Shown: positions 18,219 through 31,710, numbered from the stretch's first letter. The stretch is 64,000 nucleotides of DNA from Syngnathus acus (GCF_901709675.1 NC_051101.1:3473501-3537500), one strand, 5' to 3'. Made by a program: numbers and translations. The notes: generated from the letters alone by a model not told the origin.

Positions 18219-18687
18219 GTACGCATCACAGTCCTCTGGCTTTTTGCAACTTATACACGCCTTATTTAAAATGCTAAGGGTATTCAACATCATTTTGAAC
18301 AACTCCCCCGCTTGACTAAATGTGTTATTTGTAAACCTTACCATGGTGTTCTGTCGTTTTTTTGCAATGCTAGCGCACATGCTAATGCTAATACGGAGCA
18401 ACGTGGTCTGGCGAATGTGCGGCCTGTTCACGTCCATTCTAAACTGCGCTTGACTATTTTAATCGTAATATCAATATTTCGAGGGCCGGGGTTTATACAG
18501 GAGTGTCTTTCAATTTTGACACGCTGTTGCAGATTACAATATTGGCTTTTTGTGATAGATTCTTATTAGATTGTGTGCATCAACAGCTACAGTCAGCTGA
18601 ACACAGACTTTCTTGTGCATGGATAAATATTCAGTTATTAGGCGTGTATTGACATTTCATTGCATATGCAGGCATTTGTAAGCAGCC

Positions 18688-19969
<1,282 letters not shown>

Positions 19970-20023
19970 GAAGGATATCACTCAGGAGGAATGTTGAAAA
20001 ACCTCCTGTTCTGTCAAGTTTTC

Positions 20024-20029
20024 AATAAA
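20024..20029 (+). terminator. rps9 poly(A) signal
   Basis: AATAAA in TTCAATAAATGATTAG lies 55 bases after the rps9 stop. The short 3' UTR is typical of ribosomal protein genes. Confidence 0.85.
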
Positions 20030-20300
20030 TGATTAGTTTGACCAACAAACCTGAGTTGACTTGTTTTTTAATTGATAGTAGAAATAATTCAAATTTAGGC
20101 AATAATGCAGGAGGTTTCAACTGGTTTTGTCTAAGGAACCACCATTATAACCAAGAAGCTACTCGAGGGCCACTGCTTTGGTGGAATATTGTTTTATTTT
20201 GCACCAAAGGAGAATAGACCTATATAGGCTATTTGCATCTGTATGTTTACTTTAGGAATCTCAGGTACATTTGATATAATTTGAATGGGTAAATGATTCT

Positions 20301-20531
20301 CAAAATTAGCTGGAAAATAAATCAAGTCTAAATTGACTTGAGGATTGGACCCTGAAGTCTCACTCTATCAATGGGAGGGAGATTACTTATTTTCATGGTT
20401 AGTGTTAGAATTAGTACCCCCCGTATCTTTCCTTAGGGGGGGAGGAACCTGTTCAAATTTGCTATACTTGGTGAAGACAAAAGGCAGTTGATTGTTCACA
20501 AAATTAGCTGGGAAGTAAATAAAGTCTAAAT
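20301..20531. repeat. Pair of 33-bp direct repeats
   Basis: CAAAATTAGCTGGAAAATAA (20301 onward) and CAAAATTAGCTGGGAAGTAA (20499 onward) continue into a shared AAGTCTAAAT and differ at about four positions. They are 198 bases apart, downstream of rps9. No gene is visible between them. Confidence 0.5.
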
Positions 20532-20659
20532 CAATTTTATTTTCAAAAACGTTACAATTATTTGCGGACCACCTGGAATACCCCCACGGACCACCGGTTG
20601 ACATTCCCTGCAATAATGGATGGATAAATTTACTCCTGTGATGGTACAGCCCGCCGCCA

Positions 20660-20792
20660 AGGCAAAATGGCCGCGTCCAATCATGTCGTTTAACGTCACG
20701 AAACCAGAAGTACTTTCCCTGTCAGTGGAGACTTGTTGTGAATGCCAAAGCAGGGCTTGGTTCGTCTCCATTTAACACCAGTCCTCTTCCGC
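20660..20792 (+). promoter_or_regulatory. mboat7 promoter and non-coding first exon
   Basis: A CCAAT box (GTCCAATCATG, near 20676) and a CRE-like AACGTCACG (20693-20701) precede a probable first exon. That exon ends at 20792 in CTTCCGC, followed by a strong donor, GTAAGTATG. The coding exon begins 557 bases later. The exact transcription start is unknown. Confidence 0.5.
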
Positions 20793-21349
20793 GTAAGTAT
20801 GTTGGCTTTGTGTCGCACACGCTTGTGTAAACAACGCTTGTGTAAACCAATTACGCTAATTCATTAAACTATTTTAAATGTCATCCAGTATCGCACTGTG
20901 AGCATTGAAGAACTGCTTATCCCGCCCGGTTGCCGACTTTCACTTTCAAACACGTTCGCTCCGCTTCACTTATGTGGCTAGATTGTTTTGTTTTTTGGTG
21001 AAAGGGTTTTTAAATCGTTATCGTTAATCTAACCGCAGTCCAGGCAACATTGACTGTCGGCGTCAAAAAATGACGCGCAAGTCTGCATAATAAAGATGGT
21101 CAATCAAGTGCATTCAAAGGTTGAAGACACCCTGGCTACTAAAACGCCCACATATCAGTTTAAAACCTAAAATTGGATATGCACACATCTTAAATTTTCC
21201 ATGTGCAACATTGCTGCTTGTCTGCCGTATATCAAAATCACTAAAACCAGAAATAACGACTGTCAGCATGCACTGTAGTTAGAAAAATCATGTCGTTTTT
21301 ATTTTATTTCATTTTATGAATGATTATTATTTTTGCTTGCAGAGCAACA

Positions 21350-23907
21350 ATGTCTCCCGATGAGCTGGTGTACTTGGGAGTCCTCGCAGCCTCCATCCCG
21401 CTTGGATTCCTTTTCCGTTACCTCAGTGAGTGTATTTTTGAGTCCTACCATGTTTTGGATCGTTGTAATTCTTTATCTGTATGTCACTTGATGGGATTGG
21501 AGCTCTTGATGATGTCATATTTTGGTTTCAGGTCCTCCCGTAAAGCAGGGGGCTGCTATGCTCCTGGGTCTCTCCATTACGATCACTACCTGCCAAGTGC
21601 ACACACTCCACTCTTTAGTGACAGTGATTGGAACCTGGATTATTATCAAGAGCAACTGGAGGTAGTTTTTTAATATGATTATTATTACAGTGGAATCTTG
21701 TTGTTTTTTTCCAAGGGAAGGAGCAGCCTCAATGGGATATTTGAGAAGAGACGTTTCAAAACTTTAGCGTGTCCTATACTGAGTGCGTTCTCCTCTGTGT
21801 ATAAAGGCTCGCTCCTGCCTTGAGTCTCACCTGGACCTTTTTATACCTCCTCTTCTTCCGGTTGGTCACATGGTTTGGTTTGCCTGCGCCGACACCTTTT
21901 GCCAACGCCAACCAGCTGCTTCTCACGCTCAAGGTACACAATTGTCTGAAAACCAAAATCCAAACAGATGTTTTGACACTTTCTGCACTCCAATACGAGT
22001 CAGATGGTGAGCCTAGCCAACGAGGTGCACGGCTTCCACGTGGAGAAGAAGAAGGAAGTGAGCTCCTTCAGCAGGTCTTCGGCGGTTGGTCGTCTGTCTC
22101 GGGAGCCGTCCCTGTATGACATCTTGTCGTACAGCTACTGTTATGTGGGTGTCATGACAGGTGAGTCGGGAAGAAGAAGTTGTGTCGTTTGTAAGAGGAA
22201 ATGTGGAAACGTTAGCATGTTATGTTGTCCGTCCTGTTGAAATGACTTTATTTTGCATGACACTTAACCGATTTCTCTCTTTGTCTCACTCTGCTACTTG
22301 TCCAACATCGTGTGAGTTCATATATGTCTAACTAGTTTTGTTAAATAGTATCACTAGTACTAATGTCGGGCTGAACAATTAATCAAATTGACATCGCAAT
22401 GTTGGAAAATGAAATTTCAAAAACTGCAAATTGGAGGCGACATTTGCTTAATTTCACTCTAAAAGCAGTTGAGATGAAAAAAAAAAAACTAGTTTGTGGC
22501 CAACCCGTTACTTGGTTCAATTTGACCTCACTTTTATTGTACAAAATGGTTCAGCCCTACTAATCTAGCTCTTTGCTATTCTTGTGCTCTTCCCACATGA
22601 ATCCAATGCCATCTTCTCCATTTGTGTATTTTGTCCACTGTCCACATTTCTGTCTGTCCTTGTCCTCTCATTCCCGTCTTTTCCCGTGCTTCCCATCATC
22701 TTCCCTCCAAAAGGCCCGTTCTTTCGCTTCCAAACTTACACCGACTGGCTGGAGCAGCCCAAACCGCTGGCCCTGCCCGGCTGGGAGCCGTGCCTGCAGC
22801 GACTGAAGCTGGTGCCCGTCTTCGGTGCGCTCTTCCTGGCCGTCAACTCCGCCTTCCCACTGGCTTACGTCCGCACCGACGAGTTCCTGGATCACAATTT
22901 CTTTTTCAGGTGACCTCAAATGACCAACCTGTTACTTTATTTGGATTTTGCCGTTTCAACATAAAGAACCCTAACCCGATTTTTCTTCTCTTTCGCCCTC
23001 ACGTCAGGTTCTTCTACATGATAGTGGTGTTCTTCGTGTTCAGGATGCGCTTCTATGCCGCGTGGTGCGGCGCAGAGGCCGGATGCATCAGCGCCGGTCT
23101 GGGCTGCTATCCAGAACGGGCTCAGTGCAAACCGGGCGGGGGACCCACCGTCAGCTACAGGTAACCAAAAGTGAATAACCCACACTTGACCTCTGAAAGG
23201 TTTGCATCAGAGTACATGAGTAATCTCAAAACTCTTTTTCCAAGCCCCGAGTCGCTGGCTGAGGAGACATACGACTTTAAAACCATCCAGAACATCGACT
23301 GCTACAACACGGACTTCTGCGTGAAGGTGCGGCACGGCATGCGTTACTGGAATATGACCGTGCAGTGGTGGCTGCATCACTACATCTACCCCAACGCCCC
23401 CTTCAAGTCCTACGCGCTCAGGTGAGGGAAGAAAAGGCTCCATTTTGGCTTCAAGCAACTAAAAAGCATCAAACTGAATATAAATTAAAAATGGATTCTG
23501 TGCTTAGGGCGGGCTGGACCATGTTCATTAGCGCCTACTGGCACGGTCTACACGCCGGATACTACCTGTCCTTTCTCACCATCCCGCTTTGCATCGCCGC
23601 CGAGTCGGCCATGGAGGCGTCGGTGCGAGCCCGACTGGGCCCCCGCGGTCAGAGCGTCTTCGACTGGGTCCACTGGTTCCTGAAGATGCGAGCTTACGAT
23701 TACATGTGCATGGGCTTCGTGCTGCTCAAAGCCTCCGACACCATCGCCTACTGGTCATCCATCTACTTCGCCATGCACTTGCTGGCCGTCGGCTGCATAA
23801 TTGTGGGCCGGGCTCTCGGGGGAAGCAGGAGAGCAGACAAGAAGACAGACGCTGAGAAGACGGATAAGTCAAAAATTAATGGCGATAAGAATGACAAACA
23901 TGACTGA
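21350..23907 (+). CDS. mboat7: MBOAT7, lysophosphatidylinositol acyltransferase (LPIAT1)
   Basis: Coding exons: 21350-21425, 21532-21661, 21807-21933, 22004-22160, 22714-22909, 23008-23160, 23245-23421 and 23508-23907, giving 471 aa (human about 472). It starts MSPDELVYLGVLAASIPLGF and has multiple hydrophobic membrane segments throughout. The two MBOAT catalytic positions are present: Asn316 in RYWNMTVQWW and His351 in SAYWHGLHAGYY. Other family blocks are YSYCYVGVMTGPFFRY, YETIRNIDCY-like YDFKTIQNIDCY, and DWVHWFLKMRAYDYMCMGFVLL. The enzyme transfers arachidonoyl-CoA to lysophosphatidylinositol in ER-type membranes and sets the arachidonate content of PI. The C-terminus is a short Lys/Asp-rich cytosolic tail. 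The neighbour tmc4 is also its neighbour in mammals. Confidence 0.97.
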
Positions 23908-24864
23908 ATGGAATATCGCTTGATTGAGCTGGAGTTTCATTTCGGTGGTGCCCTGAGATACAAGTGAGCCACCATACGAGTTTATCAAGATACGAGCTGC
24001 CGCTGTGCTGATTTTTGGTGACGTTGAACTCGACGCAATCCATTTCAAAGGAAGCTGTGGTTCCATCAAAGAAGGGTTCAAGCAGTTTATTGCCATTCCC
24101 TGTTGAACTAAACGTGAAACAAAAAGAGTCACATCACTTTGAATTTTCATAAAATCAATTATGGGTCAATTTGAGCTCTTTCAAAATTGGCAAAAAGCGG
24201 CTGATTCGAACTCATTTCCACCGCTGTAAGATTTTATTCATACTTCAGGAGAAAGCACTGTACAACAGTCAAATGTTCTGTCTGTAATTTATATATTTTA
24301 TTGTTACAAGTTTTAAGGGACCCAAAAAAAAATGATTCATTAGATTTTCTTTCAATTACTTGATTATAGAATTTTATTTTGCCAAATATCAGAATCGGCC
24401 TAAAAAAATTCCATAATGGTTAATCACGCCCTAATTATTACGGAGTCAGTTTTGAAATTTTTTTTGTGTCTGTATTAAACTGCCTCCATGTGGTTGTAGC
24501 TGAAGAAGCACAATCTCCATCAGAACGTCATGAATGTGAAAATCAAAAGTTTTGTAAATATCTAAGGGTCCAAGTCATGCGCACCTCTCCTCACTGAACA
24601 TCATTTTTTTGATAACCGAATCCTCCAGTGTTAACGTGTGTGTTTTCCTTGCTGCGGCACTTCCATTCCGAGTCATGTATGTTACCTGTCATTCATATGG
24701 CTTAGAATCGTTCATATCGACACATATACAATACACTGCCTTGACAAATGTCTTTTTATGCGCCGTTGGTTGAACACTCTGAACTGCACCTGCCTGTTAT
24801 CACTCAATAGTTTTTTCTTCCCGTGTACAAAAAAGTGATTTTTTTTATTCAGTTACTGTTGATA

Positions 24865-25196
24865 CAGTGATCCCTCGCTACTTCGCGTTTCGTTTATCGC
24901 GGCTTCATACATCGTGGATTTTCTTTCCAAATTAAAAAAATATTTAAAAGTCAAAATGAAACTTCTAAATTGAGGAGACATGTGTCGAACCTTTAGGACA
25001 ATGTAGTATTGCTCCAAATGTTTGTTTACATTACTTTAGAAGTCCGTTTTCGCGTGTTAGCACGATCGTGAATTAGCATCTTTCCGCTAACTCGTTAGCC
25101 TGCCCAGTACTTCTTGTTGGTGACCGTACTTCGCGGATTTCACTTATCGCGGGTGGTTTCTGGAACCAATTATCTGCGATAAACGAGGGATTACTG
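24865..25196. mobile_element. TA-flanked MITE, Tigger/pogo-like termini
   Basis: The left end reads CAGTGATCCCTCGCTACTTC and the right end, reverse complemented, CAGTAATCCCTCGTTTATCG. Both are flanked by TA, the target duplication of Tc1/mariner-superfamily elements. Internal CGCGGATTT and TATCGCGG words are typical of this group. There is no transposase frame, so it is non-autonomous. Confidence 0.75.
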
Positions 25197-25227
25197 TATT
25201 TTCTTGTCAAGTCCCAACTTCAGCATA

Positions 25228-25431
25228 CAGTGGAAATAAAAAGTCTACACACCCCTGGAATAATGCCAGTTTTTTGTGATATTTCAGTTTCCAGAAGTCA
25301 TTCTCCCCTTAATTAAGTTGTACAGGTAATGTCAATGATGTAAAAAAAAAATTTTTTTTTAAAAATGCTTCATCTTCACCACAAAAAAAGTGGCATTTAA
25401 ATTGGGGTGTGTTGACTTTTTATACCCACTG
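25228..25431. mobile_element. TA-flanked MITE with 28-bp inverted termini
   Basis: The left end is CAGTGGAAATAAAAAGTCTA and the right end, reverse complemented, CAGTGGGTATAAAAAGTCAA. Both continue into CACACCCC and are flanked by TA. The 204-bp element has no coding capacity. It lies only 31 bases after the previous MITE. Confidence 0.75.
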
Positions 25432-25725
25432 TACATTGTACACGATATGTTCCCGAAACGATTTTTATTTTTTATTTGTACAGGCACAATTTCCCTCCTT
25501 TAAGTTCAATTGAGTATTACTACTTATTAAATAAAATGAATGGGAACAATTTTGCCTTTTATTGTGGGTTAGAAAGGGTTAACCGAAGCGCACAATACAA
25601 AACAAGGAAGTGTGTCCACCTGCAAAGAGTAAAGTCCATCACAGGAGGTGAGAGAGATTCCAGGAAATACACGTCTTCCCCATGACAAGCGCTGACTTGG
25701 ACTTTTTTAACAGAACTTATGAGGA

Positions 25726-28700
25726 ATGGACCCCCGGCAACAAGGCTCAAATGACAATGACTACACTGAAGGTGTGTTGTTATTTTCTATTATTATTATT
25801 CATCATGATTATCTTACCTGCTTTCATTGTCTTGCAGTCGGCGATTACTTGTATTCGTATGGCCAAGAGTCGCTGAGATTAAGACGTCCTTCATCTCAAG
25901 GGTCCAATCGGAACTACCCTCACTTCAAGTGGAACCCGGCAGCCACAGAAGAAGAAGAGGTGGAGGATGAAGTGGATGGATACAGAGAATCGGGCGAGGA
26001 GCCTCGGGAGATCCATACCATCCCTCTGCCCATGGCGCTGAAAAGGGCTGTGAGGTCTGAGACTGTATTTTCTTTTAAAAAAAAAATGAATTTTTTTGGG
26101 AAAATACTTTATATTTGTCACACTTTTTGCTTCACATACACAAAAATTGCAACTAACTATCAAACAAATCAAATGTATAATAATGCTTAATTACATGCAG
26201 GGAGGTGCAGGAAATGCAGGTGCCTGTACTTTCCTCCAGGATGACATCTTGGAAACAAAGGAAGCGCAAAACCCTCAAGAAAATCAAAAACAACACCAGA
26301 GAGTTCCTAAACTTATTTATGCTTTGGAGGAAGTCTTTGCAACAGATTGGAGGCACAGTACACCAATTAATTTTTTAATTTATCCTGTTCCTACGGTTCC
26401 AAACATTCCACACTTTTTAAAACCTTTTTTTTTTCATGGTAAAATTTTATCCCCTCAGGAAACTTTGGCGGCGGTGTCCAGTCTTATTTCCTGTTCCTGC
26501 GTTTCCTGGTGGTACTCAATTTTGTCTCTTTTTTACTGATCGCCGGGTTCGTCTTCATCCCCAGCGTTGTCTTCAGATCTCTCGACAGCATCTCTGCCAA
26601 CAACACTGGTAACCAGTCTTGTGTTGCGTTGTGTTGAGTTGCTAAGTGAGCTTTGCTAAGGCTTTGCACTGCATGCTTGTGTGTTTTGCAGGGCCCGAGG
26701 AATGCATGAAATACGATCCCAATCCTCAAGTCTTGGTGGCATTCTATTATTACATCCTTGACTTCCTTTCGGGAACGGTGAGAGACTCAAATGACCCCAC
26801 GCAACTCGTTGACATGAAAACATAAGCATTTTAATCGCAATTTAATCACATTTATTGTGTTCACTTACTTTATTTGTGTTTCCCAATTATTTAATTATTA
26901 TAAAATATTTTGTGCCCCCCCCCAACTCTCCGTCGCAACTATAAATAGTATCATTTCTCTATAAAATTGTTAAGTACACTGCTACAATAAGAGTGCCACT
27001 GCCACCTACTGTAGTGGATGTGCAAATACACTTTATTTTAGTATAAGCAGAAAAAACACAGATGTGACTTGATGAGCTCTCCTCCACTTGTTCAGGGTTA
27101 CATGGAGTCTTCGTACCTGTTTTATGGCTACTACAACAGCACTCTGGTGGGTGACAACAACTTCTCCTACAACATCCCGCTGGCCTATCTCTTCACCGCC
27201 GTCTTCTACTTTGCATTTTGCTTCATCTGCATCTTGGCCCGGTCAGTCGCCAAACCGACTTTTTGAACGTTACGTTTGCCGCACAATTTCCTCATGATCG
27301 CTCACGCAGGATGGGGACAGCAGCTCGAGTTGCCGTGGCGACGGGAGGTGGCGTCGTGGGCAACTACAGCATGATCGTGTTCACGGGCTGGGACTACGGG
27401 TGCCTGGGAGACCGAGCCACCAAGCTGAAGCAGAGGAACATCCACTATCGGCTCCAGGTCAGAGCGGGACACTCGGACCACCTTTTGGATTAAATTTAAA
27501 TATTAAATATTCTGATAAAAAAAAACAGAGAACTACAAGTTGTGTCACATCATATAGTATTCTTTCTCTGTAAAAAAAAAAGTCACCTAATAATAATAAT
27601 AATAATAATAATAGTAATAATAATAATAATTTATTTAACAAAGGGGTTGGTTCATGGAATTTGGACTTTGTTTTTGGTCCACTCAGGTAGATCTGGAGGA
27701 GCAATTTATGAAGCAGAAAGCAGCCGCTCTGACCTTCTGTCAAAAACTAATCTTGTACTCCCTTCGCATCTTCATGGGCTTTGTTGCTTTGGGGCTCATC
27801 GTGGCAGCCTGCTTCAGCATCTTCACGGCCACAGTTTTCAGTCAGGTATACACTCGTGACTGGTGCACGCGCACTTGAGTAAATGTCAGAGGTGTAATTG
27901 CTCTTTGGACTCACCCTCACAGGGCAAGAGTGGTCAGAGTGGGATTCTGGGTTTGATTTTTGAGTATTTGCCCTCCATTGTGATCACCGCTGGTAACTTC
28001 CTGGTGCCGTTACTCTGTGACCAGATCGCCCTGCTTGAGCGATACCCACCCAGCACCACAGTCATACTGGCCCTCTTGAGGTTCAGCACGTTTTTCATAT
28101 GGAGCATCAATAACAAGTGATATTCATACAGTCATGGATATCAAAACAGTTTTCCATCATTGCATTCTGTCACATTCAGGGCAGTGTTCTTGCGCTTGGT
28201 GAGTTTGGGAGTTCTGCTGTTCACCCTGTGGGGTCAGATCACATGCCAGGTGGACACGAACAAGTGTGACGTGTGCCAGTACAACCACGAGGAGTACCCG
28301 GTAAGTGTGCACAAACAAAACACCATGTAACAATCTAAAGATTTTTTTTTCATGTTTGTCTCAGTGCTGGGAAACACGAATAGGACAGGAAATGTACAAG
28401 TTGACGCTTTTTGACCTCATTGTTACCATCGCCGTACTCGCGTTGGTCGAGTTTCCACGCAGGTCTGGAATACCGTCTGTCTCTCGTTTACATTTTTTGG
28501 GGGGGGGATCCTGTAGTCTTATGTTTGTGGTTATCAGGATGGTGGTGGACAACTGGTCCAACAAGCTGACTCGGTGGGTGGGTCGGCAGGAGTTTGTGGT
28601 GTCGGCCAACGTGCTGGGCCTGGTGTACGGCCAGACGGTGGTCTGGATGGGGGCTCTTTTCTGCCCCCTGCTGCCTGTTATCAATACAGCCAAGTTTGTC

Positions 28701-29521
28701 ATCCTCTTCTACTGCAAGAAGGTAACCCATTTGAGCATTTGTTCCTACTAGTGAGGGAAAAGCTGAATATCAGGTGAAGGTTCTAAAACCGTTCCATATT
28801 GGTCAAGCTCCAACCGGATGTGCCCTCAGGTTACTCTGTTCAACAACTGTCGGCCCGCCCACAAGACTTTCCGCTCCACCACCTCCACGTTCGTCTTCCT
28901 GGTGGTACTGCTGTTCGGATGGGGCATGGCCACTCTGGTTACGATCTACAGTGTGTCTGAGTGAGTAGTGGCCTTGGTTAGCTGTGTATTATAGATGTTG
29001 GATGTTGTTGAAGATCCATGTTTGGTTCTTCAGGATCCGACCGTCTATGGGCTGCGGCCCCTTCCGCTTCTTCCCGTACATGTGGGCCATTGTTCCGATG
29101 TCTTTCGACCGCCTCTCAGGAGTCACGCAGGAGTTTCTCTTCTTCATTGGTTCCCAGGCCTTCTCCATCCCTCTGTTTGCCTTGTCTTGGTCAGCTCCAA
29201 TAGCATCCAGGTCACCTCTGACCCTTATGGGGAAAACCAGTAATTCTTTTTTGTTTTCTCCCCAACAGCGTAGTGATGGGTTATTTCATCGCCCTGGCTG
29301 CTGTTTATGGAAAAAGTGTTACTTTGCTCAGAGCTCAACTCAAACAGGTACAATGTGGTCAATCTGCATTTTTATCTTAATCACTGTCTATTTTCGTCTT
29401 CTTTACGTGTTGTCCTGTTACTGTTTTTTCCTGACAGGAGGGCCGTGACAAGCAGTTCTTGGTCAAACAGATTGAGAATCTGAGTCGTCAACTTCAGATA
29501 CCGACGCGAGACTTTGCGTGA
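25726..29521 (+). CDS. tmc4: TMC4, transmembrane channel-like protein
   Basis: Exons: 25726-25771, 25838-26054, 26201-26352, 26459-26608, 26692-26777, 27096-27241, 27310-27457, 27687-27845, 27923-28080, 28180-28300, 28365-28462, 28538-28721, 28830-28960, 29034-29189, 29269-29347 and 29438-29521. The product is 704 aa (human about 712). A TGA two codons before the ATG fixes the start. The cytosolic N-terminus is acidic, then LWRKSLQQIGGNFGGGVQSY leads into about ten membrane segments. The TMC signature CWETRIGQEMYKLTLFD begins at residue 462. The C-terminus ends KQIENLSRQLQIPTRDFA. TMC proteins are plasma-membrane channel-like proteins; mammalian TMC4 has been reported as a voltage-dependent chloride channel involved in salt taste. 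The junction after 26352 only keeps frame with a GC donor. The name rests mainly on the mboat7-tmc4-leng1 order shared with mammals. Confidence 0.93.
27589..27630. repeat. (TAA)n microsatellite
   Basis: A TAA array with one TAG interruption lies in tmc4 intron 7, about 55 bases before the next exon's acceptor. Confidence 0.9.
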
Positions 29522-29628
29522 CAAACCTTTCTCCATTGCACTTTTTCATTGCTGTTAGTCTATTTATGATACAATATATATATTGTAATGATAATGATAT
29601 AATGATATACCTTATAATGATTATCCCT

Positions 29629-29634
29629 AATAAA
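29629..29634 (+). terminator. tmc4 poly(A) signal
   Basis: AATAAA in CCCTAATAAACATT lies 108 bases after the tmc4 stop. It is the first canonical signal. Confidence 0.75.
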
Positions 29635-29859
29635 CATTATTATAATGATAAAAACACTCATTGTTTTTCCTTCATATGTGTGCTACTAAGTCAGTTGGAG
29701 AGTTTATGACTGTGGTGAGTTCAAAAAATTCACGTGTTATTTTGTACATACGTATTTGCGTCATTTACGTACGTCATGGTTAATGGATAATAATAAATTC
29801 AAGGACACACAGCGGCATCTAGTGTTCAAATAGTGTTAATGCAATGACGTTTCATGTTT

Positions 29860-29911
29860 ACTTCCGGTGTAGTTTTCCGGTGGCTAGCTAGCGACAGCAA
29901 CTAGCTCCCGG
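29860..29911 (+). promoter_or_regulatory. leng1 core promoter and first exon
   Basis: ACTTCCGGT at 29860-29868 is an ETS-type site, with a second TTCCGG about 14 bases on. The non-coding first exon probably ends at 29911 in CTCCCGG, before GTAAGTTAC. The second exon starts at about 30149 after TTTTGTCCCCACAG. Housekeeping promoters often have this layout. Confidence 0.5.
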
Positions 29912-30192
29912 GTAAGTTACTTCCATCGATTCGATCTTATGTTTTAGTGGACGTGTATTAAACGTCTACTGTTATGTTTTTGAATCACTTTAACAATCAC
30001 GAATTTATTCTACCAATACACCGACCTTAAGATATCAAGGATATCGCTCATGGCTTTCCTCTTATAACGGAAGTGTATATTGTAGTTTAGGTATTAATTG
30101 ACACTCCCCTTTGACTTGCGAATTGAAGTGTTCCTTTTGTCCCCACAGTCGAAGCCTGCTTAGCAAGCTAACCAGCCTCCTTCGGGGTAATC

Positions 30193-31504
30193 ATGAACAT
30201 TCTCCCTAAGAAGAGCTGGCACGTTCGCAACAAGGACAACATCGCCAGGGTGAGGAGAGATGAAGCTCAGGCAGCCGCGGAGGAGCAAGAGGCCAAGCGG
30301 AGAGTGGAGCGAGCCGAGCAAGAGGTGACTTATCGAGACACATACACTAACTAGCACGCCACCATACCTCCTACATATGTAAGTGTAAACTAGTGTGTGT
30401 GGTGGGTAGTCAGCCTAAATGCAAACACACCACAACCCAAGGCTTTGTTGGGCTTGTGCGCCAAGAAAAGGTCCATTTGACCTCCACAACGGGCAGATAT
30501 CTGTACTCTGCTCATTGCTGGCACCATTCGCTCCGATTAAACACAGCGTTGTTTCTCACGCACCTCAGGCACGCACTGAGTTGCTGCGAAAGAAAGCCCG
30601 AGCCGCTCTCCAGTTGGAAGCAGGTGGAAGCCAGGAGGTGAAATTCGAAGAACAGAATGGAGCCTTGGAGCACCTCAACCTCTTCCCCCTCGAGGAATCT
30701 GTGGTGAAGAAGGACAATGAGGAGTATATCAAAGAAAAAAAAGAGGAGCAGGTACTACATAATGCTACTGTGTCAAATATTTGGTAGCTGCAGTCGCGTT
30801 GAGTTGTATGACCCTTTCTTTAGGACAGCATCAAATGAGACATGTTAAAGGCTAATGATATTCTTCCTCCTTCCAGGAGAAGCAGGAGCGCGCCATCGGC
30901 TTACTGGTGTCTCTCGGGCCCCAGCCGGGCACCGAGGTCACACCGTGGTACATGAAAAGTGGCCAGGAGAAGGAAGAGGAGAAGAAAGAAAAGGAGAAGC
31001 AGAGCGAGAAGCGGAACGACAAGGGGAAGGAGTTAACCGAAGAGGAGCGGGAGAAGAAGGATCGACAGCTGAAGAACAGTTTGGACCCGTTGAAGGAGAT
31101 GAAGAAAGCGATGGGCGAGACAGTCGCCAAGATGCACAAGAAAAAAGACAAGAAAGACAGAGGGGAGAAGAGGAGCAGCGGGGAAAGGTAATGAAGCTGA
31201 TTACTGCTTGAGGAAAAAGAATATTGCAATTAGTTGATTTCTCAGAGGCCCAGTCGATAAGGTTCGCTTGCCTTGTCTCGCCAGCTCAATAGAGCGACTC
31301 AGAGCGGAGCGTTTGCAGCGCGAGGCGGACGAGCGGCGGCGGGCCCAAGAGCTGCTCGCTCAGCGCAACGGGAAGAACAAGGAAGCGGACAGGGAGGTCA
31401 ACGAGCGGGATCGGCCCTACAACAGCGCCTACTTTCCAGAGCTGGCACGCAAGCGGCAACGGCGCGACAGAGACAGCTGGAGGGACGAGATCCTCAAGTT
31501 ATGA
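30193..31504 (+). CDS. leng1: LENG1, CIR N-terminal-domain nuclear protein
   Basis: Coding exons: 30193-30324, 30569-30751, 30877-31187 and 31285-31504, giving 281 aa (human about 264). The start [20 protein letters not shown] is the CIR_N-type domain seen in spliceosome-associated proteins. PWYM at the end of a [16 protein letters not shown] stretch is also a family mark. The middle and C-terminus are highly charged, Lys/Glu/Arg-rich, and probably coiled-coil. It ends [19 protein letters not shown]. Its function is not well defined; association with splicing complexes is inferred from the domain. It sits just downstream of tmc4, as in mammals, with a 671-base gap. Confidence 0.95.
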
Positions 31505-31573
31505 ACTCTTTGGTTATCACACACTAAGTAGATATTTTCTTTAGCAGAACAAGAAGTGTCAGGGTAGGTGTGG

Positions 31574-31648
31574 TTAACTCATTCAGTGCCAGCCCAGATG
31601 AAATAAATGTTTGACGTCTATACTCGTCAATGGCAGTGAATGAGTTAA
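31574..31648. mobile_element. TTAA-flanked inverted repeat, MITE-like
   Basis: TTAACTCATTCAGTGCCA at the left faces TGGCAGTGAATGAGTTAA at the right, nearly perfect inverted termini around a 39-base centre. I recognise similar TTAACTCATTCACTGCC sequences as a dispersed teleost repeat. The superfamily is unclear; TTAA ends suggest piggyBac-type insertion, but the CCC start is missing. It lies in the leng1 3' UTR. Confidence 0.55.
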
Positions 31649-31704
31649 CTATGTTGTTAACTTTTTTTAATTTATGAACATCAGCACAAATTACAACCCA
31701 CAAC

Positions 31705-31710
31705 AATAAA
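31705..31710 (+). terminator. Candidate leng1 poly(A) signal
   Basis: AATAAA in CAACAATAAACATC lies 201 bases after the leng1 stop. An earlier AATAAA near 31601 lies inside the MITE-like repeat and could also be used. Confidence 0.5.

Larger units (their letters stand above)
23908..25681 (+). other. mboat7 3' UTR and spacer before tmc4
   Basis: No exon was recognised. A variant poly(A) signal, ATTAAA, lies near 24475. Two TA-flanked MITEs occupy 24865-25196 and 25228-25431 and have separate entries. Sequence between 25440 and 25681 may include the tmc4 5' UTR. An in-frame TGA lies two codons before the chosen tmc4 start. Confidence 0.5.

Noticed and set aside
25682-25876. Upstream ATG at 25682 as the tmc4 start
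   Set aside because: Its frame runs into the intron and does not join the next exon. The frame that does join has a TGA two codons before the ATG at 25726.
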